From Euphorbia lathyris (lineage: Eukaryota > Streptophyta > Magnoliopsida > Malpighiales > Euphorbiaceae): a stretch of 64,000 nt of DNA. The notes below the pieces were generated by a model. It was not told where the DNA came from. It saw only the letters and a list, made by a program, of their open reading frames with translations, and made no database searches. Numbering within the stretch: position 1 is the stretch's first letter; each line of letters starts with the position of its first letter. A program made the translations under genes and the position numbers. Location: contig NC_088916.1 of NCBI RefSeq assembly GCF_963576675.1, positions 81,237,501 to 81,301,500 on the forward strand, written 5' to 3'. Positions 50,322 to 62,986 of this stretch are shown here, one piece after another.

Positions 50322-51715
50322 TCACAATCGGCATATCATTTTGTTTGAGAGATTCTTTTTTACTGTCTACCACATATGCAAAGAAAGCTTCGCATCATTT
50401 CCATAGCATTTTTAGAGTTGTCATAATAAAGACTACATTTCTATGTAAACCTCTCTCACCATGAAGCACGTATTCTTATCTACTATCTAGTACGTGTACG
50501 AGTCTAACTTTCTTCCTAGAACAACTTACCATTGTTTTTATTATTATGATTATTATTCTTATATGATTATTATAATCATATAATATAAAGTTGTTTTCTC
50601 TTTATTTTTCATATATTTTATTATTATTATTATGGTTATTATTCTTATATAATTTTAATAATTATTTTTTTATAATCTTAATTTTTTCCATAAATCAAAA
50701 TGTTAATGTATATTATAATCTTAATTTTTTCCATAAATCAAAATGTTAATGTTAGACAAACGATTACGTCTGTCTTAAAAATGTTAGATGTGATTAACCA
50801 AAAAACAAAACGAACACAGAAAAATCTATAAACAGTAAAACTGGAAATTAAAATGAAAGAGTTGGACAAATCTGAGGCCTGTATCAGCAATTTCCTTAAG
50901 ACAGATGTCGTCGCTATTGACAATCGTCTCCCAGGATACAACAGATTAAGCAAGCGAACTCAAACCGTGTGTAGCCTAGTTATCACCGGAGTAGGAAAAC
51001 AAGAACAATGTGAACAGACAAAGAGCAGGAAGAATTCCAGAGAATATTTTCACCAACAGTATTTGAACTACTTGTGAATTTTGACAATACATTCTATATA
51101 AATAGAACTTGAAAGGATATGTCATTTCACGAACAAACACGACTGTACACAGACAAACACGACTGTTTACATACGAACATGACTGTTCACGAAGGACACG
51201 ACTGTTCATGAAAGGAGGTATTTGTTGGTATATATATTCAAAATTTTCCAACAGTTAATGTATATTATATTCAATCTAAAATGACTAATATATTATATAT
51301 TGATTTACTTGTTACAATATATTTTAGGACATAGTTAATTTTCACTAATTTACTCATACTATTGAGTTAATTACATAACAACATGTATCGATCAAATTTT
51401 TTATAGTGAGTATTTTTACAAAATCAAAATGAAAATTATAATCTAGTAGGACAATAATTTATAAGAAAGCTCAAATTTTTATGGACCACTGCAAACCATT
51501 TCTTATCCTTAAAAATAATATATGTATTTTTTTGTGGGTTTATATGGGTTGTGCTCTGTATTTGAGTTTTATGACGTGATTTAAATATAACATATTGAGT
51601 TAATTACATAACAATTTGTACGGGTCAAATTTTTTATGCTGAGTATTTTTACATATTCAAAATGATGATTATAACTTAGTAGAACAATAATTCATACGAA
51701 GATTCAAATGTTTAT
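50322..51715. other. Non-genic, with small direct repeats
   Basis: No gene. Contains a 42-bp tandem duplication at 50671-50752 (TTATAATCTTAATTTTTTCC unit), the array at 51110-51215, and two copies of a ~123-bp segment at 51364-51486 and 51597-51720 (TGAGTTAATTACATAACA start, TTTATGGACC end). Confidence 0.65.
51110..51215. repeat. Short tandem array of CACGACTGTTCAC motifs
   Basis: Four to five units of 20-24 bp (CGAACATGACTGTTCACGAA type), weakly palindromic through GAACA...TGTTC. Confidence 0.8.
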
Positions 51716-52015
51716 GGACCGACTCTGAGCATAGACCATGAGTGCGACCACTTAGGGCCTGAGCCAAAAGGGACCCAGATTATTTTTTTACTGTATATAT
51801 AATTATTTTTTTAAAGGTAGTTATAATACCCATTCATAATTAGAAAATAGCCAAATAATATGATATTTTAGGTCTGAAATAGACCTAAATTTCTATTTTA
51901 AACTTTTAAATACGTTTTTTTATTAAGATTTTCAGTATCTCTTTTTTCGCCTAAAACCTATAAAAATATCAGCACCGGCCCTCTCTAGGACCTCTAAAAT
52001 ACTGGAGCCGGCCTG
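51716..52015. mobile_element. Relic hAT-like element
   Basis: Left GACCGACTCTGAGC, right GGAGCCGGCCTGATT inverted, with an AT-rich centre. Very worn. Confidence 0.35.
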
Positions 52016-52231
52016 ATTTTGATTAATATGGAGGAATTGGATTTTCATATAAACTAGATAGAGGTTGAGGCATGTAAGCAAGCAAGAGGTCGAGGCACTG
52101 CGATATTCTTTCTCCCTTCATCGGATACGGGAGACTCGTAAAAAGAGAGAAGATTTTTGAGAATTTTTGGCTTCTTGGTGCATCAATTAGCAAATGGGAA
52201 ATGAATTTTATTCAAAAAAGAAAAGAACTTT

Positions 52232-53628
52232 TAGGCTTGTCAATAGGATGGATAATATCCATATCTATTGGATCCCGTCCTATTAGGATTGGGGAATCCA
52301 AATACCTATTTTATAGGATTAGTGATGGGAATGAAAATTATCCTCATTTCTGATGATGGGTTGAAGACGGTAATCGCTATTCCTGTCTCATGGTAGGATT
52401 ATCCTTAGGGATACCCATTAAAATATAATATTGATATAAAAAATATATATATATTAGGTTATATATATTAAATACTAGGGTTAAGGTGCAAAAATACCCC
52501 TAACGTTTTGGATTAGGAGCAATTTTACCCCTAACGTCTAAAATAGTGCAATTTTGCCCCTAACGTTGGAAGTCAAGAACAATTTTACCCTCAACGTTAA
52601 TAAATTGGATCAATTTCAGACACTATTATAAAACACAAATATTTTTGTTCCTTATTCAGCACCAATTGCATAACAATTTGTTCTGAAAAAAGGATTTCAT
52701 GTTTTTTTATAATTTAATAATAGAATTTGATATTAATATTTATAAATTTGGTGAATTTTTTGAATTTATTTTGTCTAATTCGTACAAAAAGACAGTATAT
52801 TTTTTTATTTTTTATATTTTTTCACATCTCAACGTATGTTTATAATTTGTTACTGATAAAATGACACACGTATGAAGTGTAGATGATAAGAATCATGACC
52901 GAGAAGAAAGTTCGATGAATTATTTTTCAAATTGACCCAATTTATTAACGTTAGGGGTAAAATTGTTCTTGGCTTCCAACGTTAGGGGTAAAATTGCACC
53001 ATTTTAGACGTTAGGGATAAAATTGCTCCTGATCCAAAACGTTAGGGGTATTTTTGCACCTTAACCCTAAATACTAATATAATCTACAAAAAAAAAAAAC
53101 TAATCCTTAAATGCAATTATATCTTATAGTCTATAAAATCCACTTTGAATAGAATTACAATTTTCGTCTGGTTCAATAAAATTTCAATTCCGATTAGGAT
53201 TATGAAAATTCTAACTTCCTATTTAATTCAAACGTATAAATTGGAAAGTCATATTCCCCAATTTTCACTCGATTCATTAAATTGATCTGCTCATTTTTAT
53301 TCTTGGTTTAATAAGGCATGTTGATTTACTTTTCCTCATCTATGTTTTTTTATTTAATCATAAATAAAAGTTACATAATTTTATATTTTTTTAATAAATT
53401 ATATTTAGCAAAGCGTATATAATTGATATTAGTTTAGAAAAAATTTACAAAATGGAACATGTATATTAATGTAGATCCTCATTATCCATTAATATAGAAA
53501 CAAGAAAAAAAAATTCCCCATTTTTCTCAATGGGGTGGAGATGAAAAATCCCCATTACAAATGGGAATGGGGATGGAATTGCTCGCCTCATCTACGACCC
53601 ACCCCATTGATGAGCCTAAGAACTTTGA
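52232..53628. mobile_element. hAT-type non-autonomous element (TSD AGAACTTT)
   Basis: Ends TAGGCTTGTCAATAGGATGG and, inverted, TAGGCTCATCAATGGGGTGG. Perfect 8-bp TSD AGAACTTT at 52224-52231 and 53629-53636. 1,397 bp including the nested 590-bp MULE-MITE. No transposase. Confidence 0.92.
52478..53067. mobile_element. MULE-derived MITE nested in the hAT element (TSD TAAATACTA)
   Basis: 590 bp. GGGTTAAGGTGCAAAAATAC left and its complement right, with near-perfect arms of over 110 bp. Perfect 9-bp TSD TAAATACTA at 52469-52477 and 53068-53076. The best preserved copy of the family in the window. Confidence 0.95.
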
Positions 53629-53703
53629 TCATTAAAAACAAAAATGTGTATAGGAAAAGATTTTTAAGATTGCGGCCAAACAAACTGTTTGATAAACAAC
53701 TTA

Positions 53704-54052
53704 GAGCATCTCCAACAGCCGCTTAAATTGACTCTTAAATTAAAATTTGAAGAAAGAGAATGAAAAATCAACTCCAACAACCTCTTAGTGGCTCCTCAAA
53801 TCATTAATAGCCTCTCCATTTTCTCTATTAATAGAGAGCATCTCTGCACCTCTTAATTCATTTTTTATTAATAATTTATTATTGAAGAATCTCTCTCCTA
53901 ACACTATTGGTAAATATAACAATTAATAATTTTAATGATAAAATAATAAATAAGAAGTGAATATAAAGAGTATTGTTGGAAATGATATGTCTTAATATCT
54001 CAGTTATTTACATTATTTTAGAGAGTGCACTAAAAGTCTCTTGGAAATGCTC
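53704..54052. mobile_element. PIF/Harbinger Tourist-type MITE (TSD TTA)
   Basis: 349 bp, ends GAGCATCTCCAACAGC and, inverted, GAGCATTTCCAAGAGAC. TTA on both sides. The end sequence is the classic Tourist-like one. Confidence 0.9.
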
Positions 54053-54771
54053 TTAGTAGTCAATGAAAGCCCGCGTTTTCTTCCACATTAGCCGTGGGGA
54101 TCAGCGGAAGCTATGGTCTTCTCCCACTGGACGTCAGCAGCTGCTGTAAAGATAGACAGTATTGGAGATCGATCATCTCGATCACAGGAGAGAACTGATT
54201 CAATTAGCCTCTTTTCATTCCGTGAAAATGTTATACAATCTCATTGTATCAAATGATTTTTTTAATTTAAATGTGAATACAGCTATGAATAAATGGTCCT
54301 TATTTGAGTCAGAACTCCCATCTCTAATATAAAATCACCAATAGAACCGCTGTAAAATTCAATAAATTTAGAGAGTGGGTCAGTTTTTTATATTAGAAAT
54401 TTGATCAGAGGGAGTACTACACAACAAATTGTTACTTGATCAAAGTACATTTTGTTTTAGTTGCAACCTAATCAAATAAGTAGGTTACATTGCATCACCA
54501 AACAGTATAAGTCAAAATGACAAATGCTGTAAATAATTTATTAATTCCTACATTTTTTTTTAATAATGTTATTCCTATATTTTTACATAACATAGTAATT
54601 AATTCCTCTATTTTAACATTTTTAAGTTGTAACGCCTTGGTTAATCCCTATTATAAAAATCACAATCTATCTTTTTATTTATTTTTCAAAACGATCATTA
54701 TCTTTTTATCTATTTTTCAAAACAATCATAATCCGATACAAATGGTCATGTTAACACTACTAATTTTAAGG
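54053..54771. other. Non-genic
   Basis: 54060-54200 is GC-richer but has no recognisable gene. 54520-54770 is AT-rich and resembles parts of 39890-40270. Confidence 0.5.
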
Positions 54772-54940
54772 GTTAAGCTATGCTTACTTTGTTTTTAACA
54801 AAGTAAATCTTACTTTGTTTTTACCACCATTGGATGAACTTACTTTGCTAAAGTCCACCATCATCCAATCGTGAAAAAAACAAAGTAAACTTTACTTTAT
54901 CAAAAACAAAAAAACAAAGTAACCATGGAGGAGAACCTAA
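54772..54940. mobile_element. MITE (GCTATGCTTACTTTG ends), short copy
   Basis: Arms of TTACTTTGTTTTTAACAAAG and complement around a CACCATTGGATG centre. Same family as 41500-42060 but without the nested insert. Confidence 0.7.
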
Positions 54941-56819
54941 TTTTAATCCAATACAAATGGTCATGTTTACCAATTTTAAAAAGAGAGAAGATGTTATTTA
55001 AAAAGACATGGTTATAATGTATTTTTCAAAATAAAACAATATATTAATAAATAAATTTATTAAGCCAAAAAGAGAGGTGACTAATTTATTAGTCTTAGTA
55101 CAAAAAAGAAACAACTTTTGGTGGAGGAAAGTCATTGAGCCAAGTATTTTTCCGGCAATAATTTAACCCAAGCTCGTCATTATCAACAGATAAAAATTGA
55201 TATCTAAGGTCAACGCCTAATCATTAGGACAAAAAAAAAAAAAAGCCAACTTCTACACTCAAAACAGGAACTGAAATGGTCCAGGTCCAAAGAATATTCC
55301 AACAAGGTTATTCTGAGGAAAACACCTGCTAGCAATCATTGCAACACATGCAATTGATCCAGAATTTGAGTCTCCAGGTTACAACTACGTAGACTTCCAA
55401 ACACACTGACAGCACATGTTAACATACTCGAGTACACACATCAGATTGTCTTCAAGTGGAAAGATAGCACAATAGCTTGTCGTCATACAGCAACAATTTC
55501 TATCAAACCACAATCAAACACTAGTTAAAATAAAAACTATGGTCATCAAACAGAAACAATTTCTATCAAAACACATTCAAACACTAGCTTAAGCAAAAAC
55601 TATGTCACACCAAAACTACTTAAGCTCCAGTTCAGTGCAGCTGCTTTTACGCTCGTTCTATAGGCTTTTTTAAACGTAATGCTAGAAATAGCTTTAGCTT
55701 CTAGCGGGATAAAGAGAAGCTAAGGGGCAAATAGCACCTTTTCCGGTCCTTCTATAGCAGCTTTGGGTATCGTTCTAACTCTAATTTCCAGTTCAGTAGA
55801 ATTTACACGTTTCATGTCCGTTTCGGTTTCAAATTCGCCCATTTCATTTCATGCTAACATATTATAGAACTGCTGCTAAATCAATGGTACCATACTAGAC
55901 TCCATAAAAGAGTGATCAAACATGGAAATCCTGATTTCCATGTCTGCTTCTGTTTCCAATTTGTTGATTTCAGTTTCATGCTAAAATAGCATAGAACTGC
56001 TGCTAAATCAATACTCTTCAATCAAAAAGAATGATAAAAGAAATGGTGATCATAGGATTTCCATCTCGGTTTCTTTTTCCAATTTGACCATTAAACAGTT
56101 TCATGCTATCATAGCACTGCTGCTAAATCAATGACTCTTCACACAAAAAGAATGTTCAAACATGGTAATCATAGGATTTCCATGTCGGATTTACATGGTA
56201 ACATAGAATAGAACTGCTGCCTAATCAAATGGTACTATACTAGACTCCAAACAAAGAGAATGATCAAACATGGTAAACTATTCCAAAACCACAGGTCATA
56301 AAACAAATTACCAACTGCCAAAGTAGTAAGAGCAAATAACGACTTGACATGCTTGCATAGAATCTAACTTGGCTAATCATTGGTACTAAATCAAACAAAA
56401 AGATTGATCAAACATGGTAGACAAACGATTCCAAAAACAGGGTTACAAACAACGAATAACCAACTGCCAAATTAGTAGGTACCTGACATGCTAACATAGA
56501 ATATAACCGCTGCCTAGTCAATGGTACTACACTAGACTCTTCAAACAAAAAAGACTGATCAAGCATGGTAGACAAACGTCTCCATAGCTAAAATAAACAC
56601 AGCTTCAAACAATGAATAGCCAACTGCAAAATTAGTAGGAACAAATAATGACTTGAAGATCATACGAATACAATTTGAAATAACTACATGGATATGAATG
56701 CAAGGCTAACATGCCAATAAACAAATACAGTTCAAGAACATAAATGCCAAATTAAAAGGACAGCAGAACTGTGAACAGATAAATGACGACATAACAGAGT
56801 ATATAATCATAAAAGAACA
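54941..56819. repeat. Intergenic with six-unit degenerate tandem repeat
   Basis: At 55860-56585 the phrase AGAACTGCTGCTAAATCAAT, or a variant, recurs at about 55866, 55993, 56116, 56208, 56357 and 56502, each followed by ACTCTTCAAACAAAAAGA and TGATCAAACATGG variants. The period is irregular (92-149 bp). No gene; it lies beyond the HMGB 3' UTR. Confidence 0.7.
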
Positions 56820-57079
56820 TAGATCAATTCTCTACAAAAGATAAACACTTAACTAAATCATTAATTTTGTAGCGAAGTACACAGAAGAAATATCCTTCTA
56901 CATCTATTAATTTCTTTTTTTTTCGAGGATGGAGAAGGATAAAATAAGAGCACAGAAACATCCTTCTCGTAGAAGACAAGTAACAAAAATTAACAAGCAA
57001 ATATCCAACCATTAACATGAGCTGAGTTGATCAAACATTGTCACATCCTACATGACTATACTATTCTCCTCGAAATTTG

Positions 57080-58193
57080 TTACTCGTCATCATCCTCCTG
57101 CATAAATTGGGATAATAATCAAGTTAGCATGGCTATAAATAAAAAAATTGACATCATCAATGGTAATCAAACCTTAGTATTGAGTCAACTTACATCTCCA
57201 CTGCCATCTTCGTCATCTTCATCATCATCATTCACCTCAGAGACTGACTTCTCAGATTCCTCTTCTTCCTTGGGTGGTGGTGCTTCAGACTGACAACCAA
57301 TAAAGATAAATAATTACTCACTTTTCAAACTCTACAACAGCATAACATGGAAACAAGTTGCAAAACCCACCTGTTCCTTGTTGTAGGCTTTCATTTTCTT
57401 CTCATACTCAACCTTCCTCTTCTCAGCCTTGGCCACAAAAGGTGCCTTCTCCTGCAATCATTGAAAATCAAGTAAACAAGTCAAATTTAAGCATTCAACG
57501 ACCTAATGAGACACACAGAGGCTATATCCAATAAAAACCCTTACAGATTCAGACAAGGACTTCCATTTATCTCCTCCAGCTTTGCCAACCTACATAAAAC
57601 GCAATAAATATCAAATCAACAATCAATCAACCTTGCCATAAATTACAAATAGATAATAGAAACAAAAATAAACTCACAGCAGCAACGGATTTATTTTTAG
57701 GATGCTCCTTTTTGTATGTCTCTCTGAACTCTTCCCTGTGAAACAAAAATATTGTGCACTTAGTAAGATTAACAATCTTCAATAAAATAACTCAGAAGCT
57801 ATTGTTGTATGCTTCCTCAACGGGGAAAAAATTGAGATTAAGGATAAAAATGCTTACATGAAGACGAAGAAAGCGCTGGCCGGCCTCTTAGGTTTGTTAG
57901 GGTCCTTGGCAGCCTTACCGGTTTTCTTCACAGGCTTTGCAGGTTTCTTGTTCACGGAGAGCCTATCGCCGTACAAACAACCACGTCACATAAGAGACAG
58001 ATATATCTATGCACAGAAATACAAATCTACGAAACATGAGTTTCAAGTCAAATCGTTTCAGATCTATGATCTGGAAGCCATATTTACATATTTCGAGCCT
58101 CTAAACATGAGAAAAATTCAAAAAAACAAAAATAAAGCTATGAAAAACTCACTTGCTGCTCTTGGTATCGGCCTTGGATTTACCTCCTTTCAT
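57080..58193 (-). CDS. HMGB: HMGB-type high-mobility-group box protein, seven exons
   Basis: Minus-strand exons (plus coordinates): 58153-58193, 57858-57962, 57678-57735, 57545-57589, 57371-57451, 57194-57289 and 57080-57097; all GT-AG, 148 codons, 147 residues. A basic N-terminus (MKGGKSKADTK, then Lys/Ala/Pro-rich) is followed by one HMG box at about residues 34-105: DPNKPKRPASAFFVFMEEF, then YKKEHPKNKSVAAVGKAGG, KWKSLSESEKAPF and AEKRKVEYEKKMKAYNK. A very acidic tail (DDDEDDED and GDEDDDE) follows. This is the classic layout of plant HMGB1/2/3 proteins, which bind and bend DNA in chromatin. Exon 7 is only 18 nt. Exact orthology within the family cannot be fixed here. Open frames on the plus strand in this interval are shadows. 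Confidence 0.96.
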
Positions 58194-58199
58194 AGCGAA

Positions 58200-58325
58200 T
58201 CCTGCAGTTTCAACAGAAAATCAGTCAATAACCCGAAGAAACCCGCTGAAAAAGCAGAAAAATCGTAGGAAATCGATGATGACGACGATGACGTACCGGC
58301 TAGGGTTAGGGTTTGAAGAGAAAGG
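58200..58325 (-). promoter_or_regulatory. HMGB 5' leader with intron and telo-box
   Basis: On the minus strand the leader reads AAACCCTAACCCTAGCC (plus 58299-58315), a telo-box seen in many plant ribosomal and chromatin genes. A GTACGT donor at about plus 58296 and a CTGCAG acceptor at about 58205 define a 5' UTR intron just before the start codon. Inferred from sequence only. Confidence 0.65.
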
Positions 58326-58859
58326 AGAAGAAGAGAAATATAATATAAAAATAAAATTAGAGAGAGGAATTTGGGAAGAGACGAGAGGCTTAGGAAAAGA
58401 GAGGAAAGGAGATATTAATATCAGAATTGAAATTGAAATTCAATTGCGCAGAAATGAAATTTGCGGGGGGTTTAGGCGGGATTTGGAAATTTCATGACAG
58501 GTCAGCAATCCGTGTGATGAAATGTGATTGGATGGTTGAGTTTAAGCTTGAGATGTTTTGTGTTTCCTTTGTGCTTCTTTGCTCTCACAAAGACACCGTT
58601 GGTTGTTCTTTCTTTTGTGATAAGATATGTTGGATTTTGAATCCAACGGTCATATCTTAAGCCCATCTTAGATTTCTTCTATGGCCCATTGGGCGGCCCA
58701 TTTTTATTAAAACACTTTTTATATGAAAATCTTCAACAAAATGAAATGTATAATAATTTTAAAATGTATACTAATCTTCGAGGTGTGCGGTGCAGTTGCG
58801 CTGACTATCGGAGTGGGTAGGCGTAGTCTTACCTAAATTTTTCTTCTACCAAAAAAAAA
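58326..58859. other. HMGB upstream region
   Basis: No gene. Purine-rich on the plus strand to 58430, so the minus strand is CT-rich as in plant core promoters; no certain TATA box. Confidence 0.5.
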
Positions 58860-60530
58860 ATGTACTAATTGATGACCTTCCACTAAGCCAATATGAGATG
58901 ATTCACTACTTTGACGTTTCATTTTCACGATCTTTCGTTGGTTTCGCCTATTTCGAGCTAGTAGTATTTGAGTTTTTTGATCCATGACCTCATCGGAAAA
59001 TATATCATCTTCGAGATTCTAATTCCTTTTCTAGAATAAAAAAATTAGAAAGTGTGAATTGTAATGCTATGGAAAAAGTATGGAATAAAATGTTATGAAA
59101 AGATTGTGAATAAAATATTATGGAGTTGTCTATTTATATAATACAGGGTTGAGGATGTTTCAGTGTACTTTATGAGTATGTGACACAGTATATTGCAGGG
59201 TTGTAATTGGATTTGGAGTCTTGTGCATGTTGTGAGTGGATGATATAGTACGTTTTAGAGATATAACTGTATTTGGAGTTTTGTGCGTTGTTGAATGTAT
59301 TTTGTGAGTGAATGACATTATACATTGTAGAGATGTAATTATATTTGAAGTTTTTGTGCATTTTGTGAATGAATGACATTATACATTATAAAGATATAAC
59401 TGTATTTGGAGTTTTGTGCATTTTGATTAAGACATCTTATGAGTAAAAGTTATTATGAATTGCAGATATATAACTGTATTTGGAGTCTCGTGTATTATAA
59501 AATGTGTACTAATTCATTACCTATTATTAAGCCAACATAAGATGATTCATTACTTTAACGTTTTATTCTCATGATCCTTCTCTAGTTTTACGTAATTCGA
59601 ACTAGCATAATTTCTTGCTTTATAACGTCGTCGGACAATAAATCATCTTCAAAAATTTAATTCATTTTTAGAAGGAAAATTTTGAAAGTGTAAATGTTAC
59701 AAAGAGAATGTGAATAAAGTGCTATGAAGAGAATGCGAATAAAATATTCTGGAGTTACCATTTATATACTAAGTGTTTGAGCATTATTGAATATATTGGC
59801 ATTGTATATTACAGAGTTATAATTTGACTTGGAGTTTTGTGTTATATTAAATGCATATTCTGAGTGTGTGATATTGTACATTTTTTAGATATAATTGTAT
59901 TTAAAGTTCGGTGCATTATTGAATGCGTTTTGTGAGTGAATGACATTATACGTTAAAGATATATAATTTTATTTGGAATGTTGTGCATTATTGAATATAT
60001 CTTATGAGTGGATGTTACTGCATATTGCAGATACATAAATGTACTTTGAGTTTTGTGTATTATTGAAGTCATCTTTAGAGTGGATGGTTGAGTACGTTGT
60101 AGAGGTATAGTTATATTTGTAGTATTGGGCATTATTAGGTACATATTATGAATGAATGGCATTGTACGTTGCTTGGATTCTAATTATTTGGAATCTTGTA
60201 TATTATTAAAGACATTTTGTAAGTGAGGGACATTATACATTACAAAAACTTCAAATAATTTAAAGTCTTATACATTTTTTAAGGTATAATGGGAGTGGAT
60301 GACACTATACATTGCAGATATATAATTATATTTGAAACTTTGTGCATTGTTGAGGCATTTGTGAGTGGATAACATCGTACATTGCAAATATATAATTTGA
60401 AGTATTGTTCATTATTGAAGACATATTGCGAGCAGATGATAATATACATTGTAAAATTTCAAATAATTTGGAAACTTACACGTGATTGAATGCTTCTTGT
60501 TAGTGGATGTATTGAAAACAACAATCATTA
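58860..60530. repeat. Higher-order tandem array (spacer plus ~63-bp units, twice)
   Basis: A ~270-bp block starts at about 58860 (TGTACTAATTGATGACC) and again at 59507 (TGTACTAATTCATTACC). Each is followed by many degenerate units of about 60-65 bp containing GAGTGAATGACATTATACATT, ATATAACTGTATTTGGAGTTT and TTGTGCATTATTGAATG. About 20 units in total. No coding sign. Confidence 0.8.
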
Positions 60531-62495
60531 AAAGTTGTTGTTATTGGTTTAAAAATTGAATGTCAATGAAAGCTCATACTAACACTGAAAAGCAAAATCT
60601 AAATCTAGAACACACTGATTAAAAAAAAGGAATAACTCTCTAAACAACATAAGAATTTAAAACCAAGAAGGAAGAAATTGCTTACTAAGTGGGGTAATCA
60701 CCACAACCATCTCATATCTCGCCTAGAAAAAGAGATAGTCATTAAATATGTGAGACAAATACAGATTATTTGTAGATGAAGTATCAAATGACACAGATGA
60801 AACATCGGATAAAGTATACTTTGTTCGTGATTAAACTAGTTCATTTACAATAAAAGTATATTTGATAAAAATTTATAATAGCTCAACTAAATATTGCACT
60901 TAACTCACCAAAATTTTAACCTTCGCCACAATTGATCCAGCTTTGAACCTTAGCCTGGAAGATTTCATCCCAATACACAAAATGAATATGGTTAATTTGT
61001 TTGAAATAAATTTAGATTCAATCGTAATTCACAATTATGAATGCAACAACATTAAACTTTCAACGAAAGAAATAAATCATATATCATATTTTCGCATGAC
61101 ATAAAAGATCACTCCATCATCTTCAATCCAAAATAAAGTGACATTCATATACTAAGTAAGATAGCCCAGTTCAAATTTAGCCCGTAAAAGATTGAAAAAC
61201 ATCATAATTCAAAGAAACACAAAATATAGTTACTTCAACAAACATAATAAATCTAATAATTACAACCAAACATAAAGGAAAACAAACAAAATCTTAAAAG
61301 ATTGAAAGCATCAGAACTCAAATAAACACAAAATCTGGGTACTTCAACAAACATAATAAAGCTAACAATTATAACAAAAAAGAAATAAGAAAGAAGATAC
61401 AAAATTGAAAATTACGCAATAAATATTTACAAAAACTTTAGAGAATGAAGGAAAAGTAAAACAATAGAAGGAAATAGTAAGCAAATGTAGGGTTGAAGAA
61501 CATAACTCAATAGAAAAAAAATTCCATTACAAACCTTAAAAAAATAGCTCTGACCAACTTAGGTTTTTTCCGTGTTTGGCTGGTAGAGACGAATTCACTT
61601 GGATCTAGATGGTCATAGAAGAAGAAAAAGTTCAAACATAAGAAGAGGAATACATCAACAATGAAAAATGAAATAAGAAGAGAAAGCTGCAAATTTAGTA
61701 TTGAAGAACACTAAACATTAAAAAAAATCGATCACTGACCTTTAGAGAAATAAATAAATATGAATACACGAAAAAAAAAGCTACCAAAATATTTAAAAAA
61801 TGCAAAAAAAAAATCAATCAAAGTAATTTTTTTTATAAAAAACGAACCTTACTCTACGAAGATATCTCCTCATCAAATCAAAGTCGGATTAAGAGGAAAA
61901 AAATATGCAGAATTAAGTAAACATAAAAAATAGATTCATTAAAAAATAATGAATAAAGAACACAAAACATATATAAAATCAAAAGTCGCCAAAGTATATA
62001 TATAGAAAGAAAAAAAATTAATGCAAGTAAAAACAACTTATAAAAAAAACGAACATCACTCTACGAGTAGCTCTCCTCGTCAATTCGAAATCAGATGAAT
62101 GAAAAAAAGCTGCAAAATTAAGTAAACAAAAAAACAGTTTTACTAAAAAGCATGCTAAAATACTAAATAAAGAACATAAAGCAAAAAAAAAAAATTGAAG
62201 ATCTAAATAATACATGTACTTGAAGACATGTGAAGAGCGGGTCCTCTAAAAACGAATAAACAAACTCATGTGTATGTTTATTTCAACCATCGAAATGATT
62301 TGAGTTTTACGATCGATGAGAAAAGAACTGCGAAATATCATAAATAAGAGCATGTACAGTTAAAATAGCCCTCAAGGACAGTTAAAAGACATGGCAAGAT
62401 AACTGAGTCTAAAAGAAATAAGAGCAAAGACGGGTGTGATTGGATATTTTTTATAAAAATTGCTAATTTTACTATTTGGGCTATTGGTAGAGTGA
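60531..62495. repeat. AT-rich intergenic with local duplications
   Basis: Two duplications: 61186-61280 with 61300-61390 (CTTCAACAAACATAATAAA shared), and 61846-62036 with 62045-62230 (AAAAACGAACNTNACTCTACGA start). No convincing gene; short T-rich frames on the minus strand are compositional. Confidence 0.55.
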
Positions 62496-62499
62496 TGTT

Positions 62500-62986
62500 C
62501 GTTTTTTTACAAGTAGATGCTTTATGGTTATACAGATTTCCATATGGGTACCTATGATATTTTTCATTGCAAACGCAACCTTGTGGTTTACAAAATTTTG
62601 TATTTTTTTTACTTTGCCAAATTTGGCAAATAACAACCTCAAAATGAAAATTTTCAAGAGTTAAATTATATTTTAAGCAACTTTAATTCTTTAAATTTTT
62701 AGGTTTGATGTCATTTAAGTGTTGTTTTTTATGAGAGAGAAAAGTAATGTTTAGAGAGAGAAAATTCCAAAAATGATCATTTTAAAAAATTAAAAATATG
62801 GTTTCATCGTAAATATGATAGTAAACAACTTTAATTCTTGAAAATTTTGAGGCTGTTATCGACCAAATTTGGCAAAATAAAAAAAATATAAAATTTTACA
62901 AACCACATGATTGCGTTTGTAACGAAAATACCACATGTATCCATCTGGACTGTATAACCACATGACATCTACTTGTAATTAACCCT
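62500..62986. mobile_element. Inverted-repeat MITE
   Basis: Left TTTACAAGTAGATGCTTTATG, right CATGACATCTACTTGTAATTA (inverse). Arms run over 150 bp (TTGCCAAATTTGG on both). The TSD is not clear. Confidence 0.75.

Noticed and set aside
57858..58497. Plus-strand open frames over HMGB exons
   Set aside because: They are antisense to a gene with seven consistent splice sites and encode low-complexity peptides.
60600..62230. Small exons of a spliced gene
   Set aside because: I found no domain, no consistent frame and no paired splice signals; composition is too AT-rich to support a model.
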